The notes under the pieces: generated by a model | The model's input: only the letters and a program-made list of their open reading frames with translations | What the model was told of the DNA's origin: nothing | The model's database searches: none | Part shown: piece after piece, positions 1-6,534 of the stretch | How positions within the stretch are numbered: position 1 is the first letter of the stretch | Layout: each line of letters starts with the position of its first letter | Position numbers and translations under genes: made by a program | From: Bacteroidota bacterium | GTDB lineage: Bacteria > Bacteroidota > Bacteroidia > Bacteroidales > VadinHA17 | Direction of reading: 5' to 3' | Length of the DNA stretch: 12,630 bases | Assembly: GCA_023430725.1 (NCBI GenBank) | Contig: JAEYZD010000120.1 | Coordinates: 1 to 12,630 of the forward strand

Positions 1-269
1 GCCTTGATAAGGCCGAGGTTACCCTCATTGATAAGGTCCGGGAGACTAAGCCCCTGATTCTGGTATTGCTTGGCCACTGAGACAACAAAACGGAGATTGG
101 CCTTTGTAAGCTTCTCCAAAGCTGCCCTGTCACCCTTCTTGATCCTCTGTGCTAACTCTACCTCTTCCTCAACCGATATCAACTCTTCTTTACCAATCTC
201 CTGCAGATATTTGTCCAACGACGCACTCTCGCGGTTGGTGATGGATTTGGTAATTTTAAGTTGTCTCAT
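1..269 (-). CDS. rpoD: RNA polymerase primary sigma factor RpoD (SigA), 5' part only
   Basis: This is the N-terminal 89 codons of the housekeeping sigma factor, which directs core RNA polymerase to most promoters; the rest lies beyond the left edge. The protein opens MRQLKITKSITNRESASLD, the form I know from Bacteroidota primary sigma factors, which are short (about 290 residues) and lack the long acidic region 1.1 of E. coli RpoD. Residues about 9-40 form region 1.2 (DKYLQEIGKEELIS, then an acidic EEEVELA helix). Residues about 48-89 enter region 2.1/2.2, the core-binding part, with the typical NLRFVVSVAKQYQNQGL and LPDLINEGNLGLIKA stretches. The ATG is at 267-269; the promoter sits just upstream (298-329). 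It is read in the same direction as htrA but is separated from it by a terminator, so it is probably transcribed on its own. Identification is firm. Confidence 0.96.
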   Translation of the reverse strand, partial: MRQLKITKSITNRESASLDKYLQEIGKEELISVEEEVELAQRIKKGDRAALEKLTKANLRFVVSVAKQYQNQGLSLPDLINEGNLGLIK

Positions 270-297
270 TCTGTTTACCCCTTCGGAAAAATTTTCG

Positions 298-329
298 CAA
301 ATGTACTGCTTTTAAAGTTATTAAACAAA
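298..329 (-). promoter_or_regulatory. Bacteroidota-type promoter for rpoD
   Basis: On the minus strand there is TTTG (plus positions 326-329), a spacer of exactly 20 nt, and TACATTTG (298-305). This fits the known Bacteroidota vegetative consensus TTTG-N19-21-TAnnTTTG with no mismatch in the defined positions. Transcription would start a few bases downstream, giving a leader of about 20-25 nt before the rpoD ATG at 269. No sequence resembling an E. coli -35/-10 pair is needed to explain it. The start point itself is inferred. Confidence 0.8.
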
Positions 330-339
330 TAAATCATTC

Positions 340-390
340 AGAACCGGCAGGGGTTTGCGCAGTCAGGCAACAACCTGATCTGCCGGTTCT
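340..390 (-). terminator. Intrinsic terminator of htrA
   Basis: Two arms, AGAACCGGCAG (340-350) and CTGCCGGTTCT (380-390), are perfect reverse complements (11 bp). The 29-nt loop holds a second small hairpin (TCAGG 363-367 with CCTGA 374-378, 6-nt loop). It begins 18 nt past the htrA stop codon. On the minus strand the stem is followed by a T-rich tail (rich in TTTA/TTTG, 320-339) though not by an unbroken T run. The tail contains the -33 element of the rpoD promoter. The other direction has an AT-rich flank too, but no gene that would use it. Confidence 0.75.
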
Positions 391-408
391 TATAATTATA
401 CCTCAAGA

Positions 409-1854
409 CTACCTCCTGGTCTGGTACTTGAAGTAAGTTCCGTCCGGCGTAAATCCCTCGACTGACGTCAGACTCTTCCCTTCGCTGGTTGCCCTGCGGA
501 TATCAGATCCGCTGTTAACCTTCTGCCCGTTCACGTCAACGATGACTGTCCCTTTCGAAAAACCCAGGTCCCGGAACCGGCCATCAGAAATAGACGTGAT
601 CTTAACTCCATCTGTTATTTTAAACTGACTTTTCTCGCCTGCAGTGAGCGGCGTGAATGTGGCGCCGAACACCGAAGAGGACTGTGCCCCGGGAGCTACA
701 ACGCCGGTTCCGCCCTCAATATTGCGCAGAACGACATTCTTCTTGCTCTCTTTGCCCTTCCTGAGATATGTCACCTCGAGCTTGTCGCCGGGCCTGTAAC
801 GGCCAACCTTTTCCTGTAGATCAGCAGTTGTCTCAACCGGCTCTCCGTTGATCGCAATTATGACATCCCTCTCCTCCAGACCGGCAGCTTTTGCAGCTCC
901 GTCCTCGATCACTCCGGTCAGATATACTCCCTTTATAGCCTTCAGGTTTTCCCGGTCAGCTATCTCCGAAGTCACATCTGTGATATTAACCCCCATCAGG
1001 CCTCTCTGAACCTCCCCGAATTCCTTCAGGTCTTCATAAACCTTCTTTACAATAGACGTCGGTACGGCAAAAGAGTTGCCGGCATATGCCCCGCTGGGCG
1101 AAATAATTGCAGTTGAAATGCCGATAAGCTCTCCGCGGACATTCACAAGCGCCCCGCCACTGTTCCCCTGGTTAAGCGCAGCGTCAGTCTGAATGAAGGA
1201 CTCAATCCGGTACTGGTTGTCAAGCAACCCGAGACTTCTGCCCTTGGCACTTACGATGCCCGCTGTTACTGTTGAGGTAAGGTTGAACGGATTGCCCACC
1301 GCAAGAACCCACTCCCCAAGGCGAATCGCATCTGAATTCCCGAACCTGATATAAGGCAGCCCCGTAGCCTTGACCTTCAGCACTGCAATGTCAGTGCTCG
1401 GGTCACGGCCAATTACCTCCGCTGCAAAGGTACGCTTGTCATTCAGCGTCACATCAACCTCATCAGCCTCTTCAATAACATGATTGTTTGTTACAATGTA
1501 ACCGTCGGCAGTCACTATCACTCCTGACCCGAAGCCCCTTACCTCCCTTGGCTGGCTTGCACCGGGACCGTAGAAAAATTCGTACAGCGGATTTGAATAT
1601 GAGGAGCTTACCGTGGTCTTGGTCTTGACATGTACCACCCCATGCACAGTCTGTTCGGCAGCAAACGTGAAATCATTCACTCCTGTCTGCGGCACCATTG
1701 AAGTGTACCTCGCATTCTCCTCAATCATCTGCTTTTCCTTTTCACTGCCGGTCACCAGCTTGTCCCTGTCCAGAAACCGGGTATAGATGAAAAGGCCTGC
1801 TAGTGCCCCGAAAAGGGCCACAAGCAACGTCGTTATCAAACCTTTACCTTTCAT
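409..1854 (-). CDS. htrA: Membrane-anchored Deg/HtrA family serine endoprotease with two PDZ domains
   Basis: Envelope quality-control protease and chaperone that degrades misfolded periplasmic proteins. From the ATG at 1854 the protein has 481 residues. A positively charged start (MKGKG) leads into one hydrophobic segment (about residues 6-24) without a clear cleavage site, so it is probably a membrane anchor. The trypsin-like domain follows (about 60-280) with the full catalytic triad: His125 in TNNHVIE, Asp155 in STDIAVL, Ser232 in QGNSGGAL. PDZ1 covers about 285-378 (GVYLTGVIEDGAA, then GLEERDVIIAINGEPV) and a second PDZ-like domain about 393-475. Start choice: the frame stays open to a GTG at 1890, adding 12 polar residues. 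I prefer the ATG because GTG starts are rare in this group and AATAAAAGAGCT directly precedes the ATG. It is divergent from dapF. No consensus promoter was found in the 135-nt gap before 1890. It could equally be named degP or degQ. Confidence 0.93.
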   Translation of the reverse strand: MKGKGLITTLLVALFGALAGLFIYTRFLDRDKLVTGSEKEKQMIEENARYTSMVPQTGVNDFTFAAEQTVHGVVHVKTKTTVSSSYSNPLYEFFYGPGASQPREVRGFGSGVIVTADGYIVTNNHVIEEADEVDVTLNDKRTFAAEVIGRDPSTDIAVLKVKATGLPYIRFGNSDAIRLGEWVLAVGNPFNLTSTVTAGIVSAKGRSLGLLDNQYRIESFIQTDAALNQGNSGGALVNVRGELIGISTAIISPSGAYAGNSFAVPTSIVKKVYEDLKEFGEVQRGLMGVNITDVTSEIADRENLKAIKGVYLTGVIEDGAAKAAGLEERDVIIAINGEPVETTADLQEKVGRYRPGDKLEVTYLRKGKESKKNVVLRNIEGGTGVVAPGAQSSSVFGATFTPLTAGEKSQFKITDGVKITSISDGRFRDLGFSKGTVIVDVNGQKVNSGSDIRRATSEGKSLTSVEGFTPDGTYFKYQTRR

Positions 1855-2025
1855 AGCTCTTTTATTACTGTTTTGTTCCTGTTCCGCCACTTTTCAACAA
1901 ATAGCGTGCCTGCCCAAAAGATTGATATCTTTACAACCACGCCCCGAACGAATTGTTCTGCAAATTTTCGCTTTTTTAACATATTTACAGGTTGATTTTA
2001 ACGGAATTAACTTCAATTTAACTGT

Positions 2026-2841
2026 ATGAAAATACTCTTTAACAAATATGAGGGTGCCGGCAACGACTTCATTATTGTGAAGAACAGTCCGCAACTCATA
2101 GACCCCTCTGACAAAGAACTCATCAAAGGACTGTGCGACAGAAGGTTTGGAATCGGGGCCGACGGACTCATGCTGATTGAAGAGCTTGACAAATCTGACT
2201 TCCGCATGCTGTACTACAACTCTGACGGATCTGCAGGTGAAATGTGCGGAAACGGTGCCAGGTGCGCAGCCCACTTTGCAATGAGTCATATGACAGGTTT
2301 TCGTGACCTCACATTCATGGCAGGCGACGGTCTCCATACAGCACGGCCTGACGGCCCGGGGAGGACTGAGGTATCAATCCGTGATGTTCCGGAGATAAAG
2401 GACGCCCCTGACGGTATCCTCGTGAATACCGGTGTGCCCCACCTGGTTGTATTCACACGGGACTGCGGCATAACTGACGTTGTAAAAAGAGGCAGAAAAC
2501 TGCGCCGGTCGCCAGCCTATGCCCCGGCAGGCGTCAACGTAAACTTTGTAACCGCAGTCAAAGGAAGACTCCACGTAAGAACATACGAACGAGGCGTGGA
2601 AGATGAGACTCTCGCCTGCGGCACCGGAATCACAGCATCTGCCATTGCGGCAGCCCAAACCGGAAAAATTGTCACTTCCTCATCAGTAACAGCAAACGGT
2701 AAAGTTGTAACCTGCACCACCGAGGTTGTAACAAGGGGAGGCATCCTATCCGTGAGATTTACGCTCACGGAAAAGGGGGCAACGGATATATTCCTTGCCG
2801 GCCCGGCCACTTTTGTGTTCAGCGGTGAAACTGAAATTTAA
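2026..2841 (+). CDS. dapF: Diaminopimelate epimerase
   Basis: PLP-independent epimerase converting LL-2,6-diaminopimelate to meso-diaminopimelate, the precursor of lysine and of the peptidoglycan stem peptide; cytoplasmic. The 271-residue length is normal. The protein is a pseudo-dimer of two halves, each giving one catalytic cysteine: Cys74 in EMCGNGARC and Cys198 in LACGTG. Substrate-binding signatures are visible: GAGNDF (Asn13), YYNSDGS (Asn65) and YERGVEDET (Glu188, Arg189). The second half opens with MGCR-free, ordinary family sequence (APAGVNVNFV), and nothing appears truncated. It is the first gene of a close plus-strand cluster; the next gene begins 12 nt after its stop. The leader is AT-rich, with no Shine-Dalgarno site and no perfect TAnnTTTG box; four TTAAC pentamers lie within the 50 nt before the ATG. 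The assignment is secure. Confidence 0.96.
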   Translation: MKILFNKYEGAGNDFIIVKNSPQLIDPSDKELIKGLCDRRFGIGADGLMLIEELDKSDFRMLYYNSDGSAGEMCGNGARCAAHFAMSHMTGFRDLTFMAGDGLHTARPDGPGRTEVSIRDVPEIKDAPDGILVNTGVPHLVVFTRDCGITDVVKRGRKLRRSPAYAPAGVNVNFVTAVKGRLHVRTYERGVEDETLACGTGITASAIAAAQTGKIVTSSSVTANGKVVTCTTEVVTRGGILSVRFTLTEKGATDIFLAGPATFVFSGETEI

Positions 2842-2853
2842 TTTATAAAAGAT

Positions 2854-3951
2854 ATGAGAAGCAGTATTCTGAAGACGTACATTTTTCTGATGGTCCTTTT
2901 CGCTTTGCGGATGAACGCGGCAGCACAGCCCGGCAACACAGAGCTGATGAATGCAATCAACAGTGTGGACAGAAACTTCGAATCCCTGGATCACCGCCTT
3001 GATGTGCTCGAAAAGAATATCGATGACCTGCTCTGGTTTGAGCGGGTGGGAGATATTGCCTTCGTTGACAAAATCTACATCACCGGTCCTCCTCCGGCAA
3101 AGGAGAGCAATCCCACAGGCCAGGGCGCGGGAAACCCGTTGAAATTCTGGAGCTATGTCTTTATCCCACGTGATGCAGACCCTTCCCGTAAATACCCGCT
3201 TCTTGTCTTTCCTCACGGAGGGGTGCACGCAAACTTCACAACCTACTATACACATATTATACGTGAGATGGTGGCCCAGGGCTATATTGTCGTTGCCGCC
3301 GAGTACAGGGGATCAACCGGATACGGTGCAGGCATGTACCGGCGGATTGACTATGGCGGCCTCGAGGTTGAGGATGTTGATGCCAGCAGGAAATACATGA
3401 TCGAAAACTACGGGATCGTCGACAAAGACCGCGTAGGTGTAGTCGGTTGGAGCCATGGCGGACTGATCGGACTGTTCTGCATCTTTGACCATCCCGAGGC
3501 ATACAAAGCCTGCTTCGCCGGGGTGCCTGTCAGCGATGTTGTTGCCAGGATGGGCTACAAGGACGACTCCTACCGTGACCTCTATTCAGCCTCATACCAC
3601 ATCGGCAAGACGGCCGATGAGAATGTGGCCGAATACCGCAGGCGTTCTCCGGCCTGGCAGGTTGACCGTTACCGAAACACCCCACTCCTGATTCACACAA
3701 ATACAAACGATGAGGATGTGAATGTGCTCGAGGTTGAACATCTGATCAAATCCCTCAAGGCAGCAGGCAAGCAGAACTTCAGATACAAGATCTTTGAGGA
3801 GATGCCCGGAGGCCATTCCTTTGACCGGATGGATTACGCAGAAGCAAGAAAGATAAGGCTGGACATTTATAATTTCCTGAATGAAGAGCTGAAACCGCCA
3901 AAGCCCTTTAAGAACCTTCGTGAACTTCAACAAGCCGGCTACCGCTTCTGA
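2854..3951 (+). CDS. Secreted S9-type (prolyl oligopeptidase family) alpha/beta hydrolase, substrate unknown
   Basis: 365 residues. A signal peptide (about residues 1-24, cut near NAAA/QP) sends it to the periplasm or beyond. Residues about 28-62 have a heptad-like pattern of Leu/Ile/Val/Phe and look like a short coiled coil. The catalytic alpha/beta-hydrolase domain runs from about 95 to 345: oxyanion-hole HGG (121-123), YRGSTGYG (151-158), nucleophile elbow GWSHGG with Ser200, probable acid Asp286 in TNTNDEDV, and His321 in PGGHSF. The beta-propeller that guards the active site in classical S9 peptidases is absent, so this is a stand-alone catalytic domain. The family includes dipeptidyl and acylaminoacyl peptidases but also esterases; the substrate cannot be read from the sequence. 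It lies 12 nt after dapF and its stop overlaps the rlmN start (TGATG), which ties its expression to this cluster. A role on cell-wall peptides is only a guess from context. Confidence 0.85.
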   Translation: MRSSILKTYIFLMVLFALRMNAAAQPGNTELMNAINSVDRNFESLDHRLDVLEKNIDDLLWFERVGDIAFVDKIYITGPPPAKESNPTGQGAGNPLKFWSYVFIPRDADPSRKYPLLVFPHGGVHANFTTYYTHIIREMVAQGYIVVAAEYRGSTGYGAGMYRRIDYGGLEVEDVDASRKYMIENYGIVDKDRVGVVGWSHGGLIGLFCIFDHPEAYKACFAGVPVSDVVARMGYKDDSYRDLYSASYHIGKTADENVAEYRRRSPAWQVDRYRNTPLLIHTNTNDEDVNVLEVEHLIKSLKAAGKQNFRYKIFEEMPGGHSFDRMDYAEARKIRLDIYNFLNEELKPPKPFKNLRELQQAGYRF

Positions 3952-4979
3952 TGGCAATGGACAAACTTTACGGCAAGACACTTGAGGAGCTGTCCGCTGT
4001 TGCGAAGGCGGCCTCTCTGCCACCCTACGCGGCTAAGCAGATCGCCGGATGGCTATACAGGAGAGGAGCTCCTGAGATAAGCGGCATGACTGACCTGTCG
4101 CTTGCAGCCCGCAACGCCCTTGAGAAAGAGTTCGAGACGGGCCTCACTCCTCCTTCTTCTGTGGCTGCCGGAAGCGACGGCACCAGGAAATACCTCTTCC
4201 CTGTCAGCAGCAACAGGTTCATCGAAACAGCCTACATCCCTGACCGTGACCGTGCCACTGTTTGTCTCTCGGTACAGTCGGGCTGCCGCATGGGCTGCCA
4301 TTTCTGCATGACTGCAAGGCAAGGATTCCAGGGAAACCTGACAACTAACGAGATCCTGAATCAGTTCAGAAGCCTGCCGGAGCATGCCCTTCTCACCAAT
4401 ATCGTTTACATGGGGATGGGTGAACCGTTGGACAACCTGGGTGAAGTACTCCGCAGCCTGACTGTACTGACCTCTGAATGGGGTTATGGATGGAGCCCAA
4501 CCCGTATTACAGTCAGTACCGTCGGAATCAAGGAGAAGATCAGGACATACCTTGAGGAGACTAAATGCCATCTTGCCGTCAGCCTGCATTCCCCCTTTGA
4601 CGAGGAGCGTCAGGCTCTCATGCCTGTGCAGAAGGCAAACCCTTTGAAAGAGATACTGGAAGCAATCAGGGGTTTCGACTTCGGAAGACAGAGAAGGGTC
4701 TCATTTGAATATATTGTTTTCCGCGGACTCAATGACACCCCGGCGCATGTAAAGGAACTTGCCAGGATACTTAATGGTATCCGATGCAGGATCAACCTGA
4801 TCCGCTTTCACTCAATACCCGGATCCGGATACTCAAGCCCTGACCAACACCAGATGGAAGCCTTCCGCGACAGCCTCACCGTCAAAGGAATCACAGCCAC
4901 AATTCGTGCAAGCCGGGGTGAGGATATAGGGGCAGCCTGCGGCTTGCTCTCAACACTTGAACAAAACAAAAAAGCATGA
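3951..4979 (+). CDS. rlmN: Dual-specificity 23S rRNA (A2503-C2) / tRNA (A37-C2) methyltransferase, radical SAM
   Basis: Methylates C2 of adenosine 2503 in 23S rRNA and of A37 in some tRNAs, using two SAM molecules and a methyl-cysteine intermediate. 342 residues, usual for this phylum. The N-terminal accessory domain (about 1-95, with AAKQIAGWLYRRG) is followed by the radical SAM barrel. The 4Fe-4S motif CRMGCHFC gives Cys112, Cys116 and Cys119. Cys105, seven residues before the cluster, and Cys330 in IGAACGLL match the two extra cysteines used in RlmN chemistry (118 and 355 in E. coli). MGMGEPL (154-160) is the SAM-binding GEP motif. These cysteines separate it from ordinary radical SAM proteins; Cfr-type resistance enzymes share the chemistry, but the chromosomal operon and the sequence favour RlmN. 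The start codon overlaps the previous stop by 1 nt; a second ATG two codons downstream (3957) is possible. The stop overlaps dacB by 4 nt. Confidence 0.95.
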   Translation: MAMDKLYGKTLEELSAVAKAASLPPYAAKQIAGWLYRRGAPEISGMTDLSLAARNALEKEFETGLTPPSSVAAGSDGTRKYLFPVSSNRFIETAYIPDRDRATVCLSVQSGCRMGCHFCMTARQGFQGNLTTNEILNQFRSLPEHALLTNIVYMGMGEPLDNLGEVLRSLTVLTSEWGYGWSPTRITVSTVGIKEKIRTYLEETKCHLAVSLHSPFDEERQALMPVQKANPLKEILEAIRGFDFGRQRRVSFEYIVFRGLNDTPAHVKELARILNGIRCRINLIRFHSIPGSGYSSPDQHQMEAFRDSLTVKGITATIRASRGEDIGAACGLLSTLEQNKKA

Positions 4980-6409
4980 AAATCAGATTCAGCGCTCTTC
5001 TGGTCCTTGTTTCTATATCCATCCTGAGCCTTGACGGCCAGAGGGAAGTCATGGACTCAATCCTTGCCGACACAGCCTTCACAGGAACTTCATACTCATT
5101 CTGCTTCGCTGATGCCGTAACCGGAGAGATCATCTTCAGCCATGACGCAGAGCGAAACCTCTCTTCCGCGTCAGTGATGAAACTCTACCCTACCTCGGTG
5201 GCACTGTCTCTTCTGGGTCCTTGCTACAGGTACTCCACAACCCTCTGCCTGGCCGGAGAGTTCAACAGCAAAAAGGGTGTTCTGGACGGCGATGTGATAA
5301 TCATCGGCGGCGGCGATCCCGCCCTGGGATCCGAATACTTCAGTGAACACTACGGTGATGTGGTTGGCATATGGGTCAAGGCCCTGAAAAACGCAGGTGT
5401 CAGGCGTATAAGGGGACGGGTGGCCGCCGCCGAATCGATTTATGACTTCAACCCAGCCCCTGACGGGTGGGCATGGGGCGACCTGGGGTACTCCTACGGA
5501 GCAGGGGTTTATGACATCAACTTCAATGACAACAAGTACAGGATATTTGTAACAGGAAAATCCGAGGGTGAACCGGCTGTGATTGACTCAGCCGAAGTAT
5601 ACGGACGCGGGATAAAACTGACAGGCAGCCTGATCTCTTCAGGCAGGAGCAACAGGAGCGATATCTACACTGCACCCTACTCCTCTTCAGCCACACTCAC
5701 CGGCACCGTACCTGCCGACAGCAGCATCGCAATGAGGACATCAATTCCGGATCCCCCGCTGGCTCTGGTACGAATGCTTGATGAAGCAATGCGGTCAGAA
5801 GGGATTGACATCACGGAGAAGCCGGTGTCAGACCGTGTTTCCACGGATGATAAAAGGACCCTAATTATAAGCGTAACCGACTCTCCTCCACTGGCTGAGA
5901 TCATTAAGGTTACCAACAATGAGAGCGTAAACATGTATGCCGAAGCAATCAGGAAACATCTCGGATACGAGCTCCTGGGAGAAGGGACCTTCAGCGCAGG
6001 CTCCACCGTGATCCGCCATTTCCTTGACTCCATCGGATGCGAGCCACACGCATCCGTGATGCTTGACGGCTCGGGTCTCTCCTCAAACAACAACATAAGT
6101 GCCCTGATGACGGTAAAACTGCTTGTGCACATGCACAACAGCACTGTGGCAGAACCGTTCGTCTCCTCACTCCCTATGGGCGCAGTCTCGGGGACAATGA
6201 AAAACTATTTTCTCGATGATGTGTTTAAGGAAAGAGTTGTGGCTAAAACCGGCACGATTACAAGTGCCAAATCCTTCGCCGGCTATTTCACAACCAACAG
6301 CGGAAGGAGGATCGCCTTTACAACCTTTGCCAACGGGTTCACTGTCCCTTCAAGGATGATTACCGATAACATGGAGAGGATTGTCAGGGAGATCATTCTG
6401 AAATACTGA
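4976..6409 (+). CDS. dacB: Class C penicillin-binding protein (PBP4-type), D-alanyl-D-alanine carboxypeptidase/endopeptidase
   Basis: Periplasmic serine peptidase of family S13 that trims terminal D-Ala from peptidoglycan stem peptides and/or cuts D-Ala-meso-DAP cross-links. 477 residues, close to E. coli PBP4. An N-terminal signal peptide (about 1-20) is present, with no lipobox. The three penicillin-binding motifs are complete: SVMK with nucleophile Ser66 and Lys69, SVN (317-319), and KTG (424-426). LDGSGLS (363-369) is the family's conserved DGSG loop. The 251 residues between the first two motifs leave room for the two extra domains typical of class C enzymes; GGGDPAL (111-117) is the signature at the start of that region. 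The ATG overlaps the rlmN stop (ATGA), indicating translational coupling. It closes the dapF cluster; 125 nt separate it from the efflux genes. No strong terminator was found after it. Confidence 0.94.
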   Translation: MKIRFSALLVLVSISILSLDGQREVMDSILADTAFTGTSYSFCFADAVTGEIIFSHDAERNLSSASVMKLYPTSVALSLLGPCYRYSTTLCLAGEFNSKKGVLDGDVIIIGGGDPALGSEYFSEHYGDVVGIWVKALKNAGVRRIRGRVAAAESIYDFNPAPDGWAWGDLGYSYGAGVYDINFNDNKYRIFVTGKSEGEPAVIDSAEVYGRGIKLTGSLISSGRSNRSDIYTAPYSSSATLTGTVPADSSIAMRTSIPDPPLALVRMLDEAMRSEGIDITEKPVSDRVSTDDKRTLIISVTDSPPLAEIIKVTNNESVNMYAEAIRKHLGYELLGEGTFSAGSTVIRHFLDSIGCEPHASVMLDGSGLSSNNNISALMTVKLLVHMHNSTVAEPFVSSLPMGAVSGTMKNYFLDDVFKERVVAKTGTITSAKSFAGYFTTNSGRRIAFTTFANGFTVPSRMITDNMERIVREIILKY

Positions 6410-6480
6410 GCTGTCATGATGACTCTCTTCAGGCTTTATTTCAGGCCCTCTGTTCCGTTTTAATATACTTTAACATAAAG

Positions 6481-6530
6481 GATTGAAGAAACCCGTAATT
6501 TTGCGGGTCAGGAGATTGAACATAATTTTG
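6481..6530 (+). promoter_or_regulatory. Probable promoter/operator of the efflux operon, with duplicated module
   Basis: TAATTTTG, matching the -7 consensus TAnnTTTG, occurs twice (6496-6503 and 6523-6530). Each copy is preceded by GATTGAA (6481-6487 and 6514-6520), so the region is an imperfect duplication. The downstream box has a perfectly placed -33 element: TTTG at 6500-6503, spacer 19 nt, which is the end of the upstream box. Its start point would fall on or next to the ATG at 6535. The upstream box has no good -33 element but leaves a normal leader of about 25-30 nt. It is framed by ACCCG (6491-6495) and CGGGT (6504-6508), a 5-bp inverted repeat that could be an operator. Which box is used cannot be decided from sequence. 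Confidence 0.5.
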
Positions 6531-6534
6531 TCAG

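Noticed and set aside
1926..1933. TATCTTTA as a -7 box for dapF
   Set aside because: It has one mismatch to TAnnTTTG and no TTTG-like element 19-21 nt upstream.
1961..1968. AAAATTTG on the minus strand as a -7 box for htrA
   Set aside because: The first base mismatches and no TTTG lies at the right distance upstream.
1894..2337. Minus-strand open frame (147 codons) ending just before htrA
   Set aside because: It overlaps the first third of dapF, is rich in Cys and His without family pattern, and would separate htrA from its leader region.
4053..4589. Long open frame on the minus strand (178 codons) opposite rlmN
   Set aside because: It lies wholly inside a confidently identified gene, has an odd residue mix with no domain, and mirrors the codon pattern of rlmN.
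5677..6144. Minus-strand open frame (155 codons) opposite dacB
   Set aside because: Low-complexity Ser-rich translation typical of the reverse strand of a real gene; no start signal.
6413..6446. GTCATGATGAC palindrome and TTCAGGC direct repeat (6428 and 6440) after dacB, considered as terminator
   Set aside because: The palindrome leaves only a 4-bp stem with a workable loop and is not followed by a T run; the repeats are direct, not inverted.
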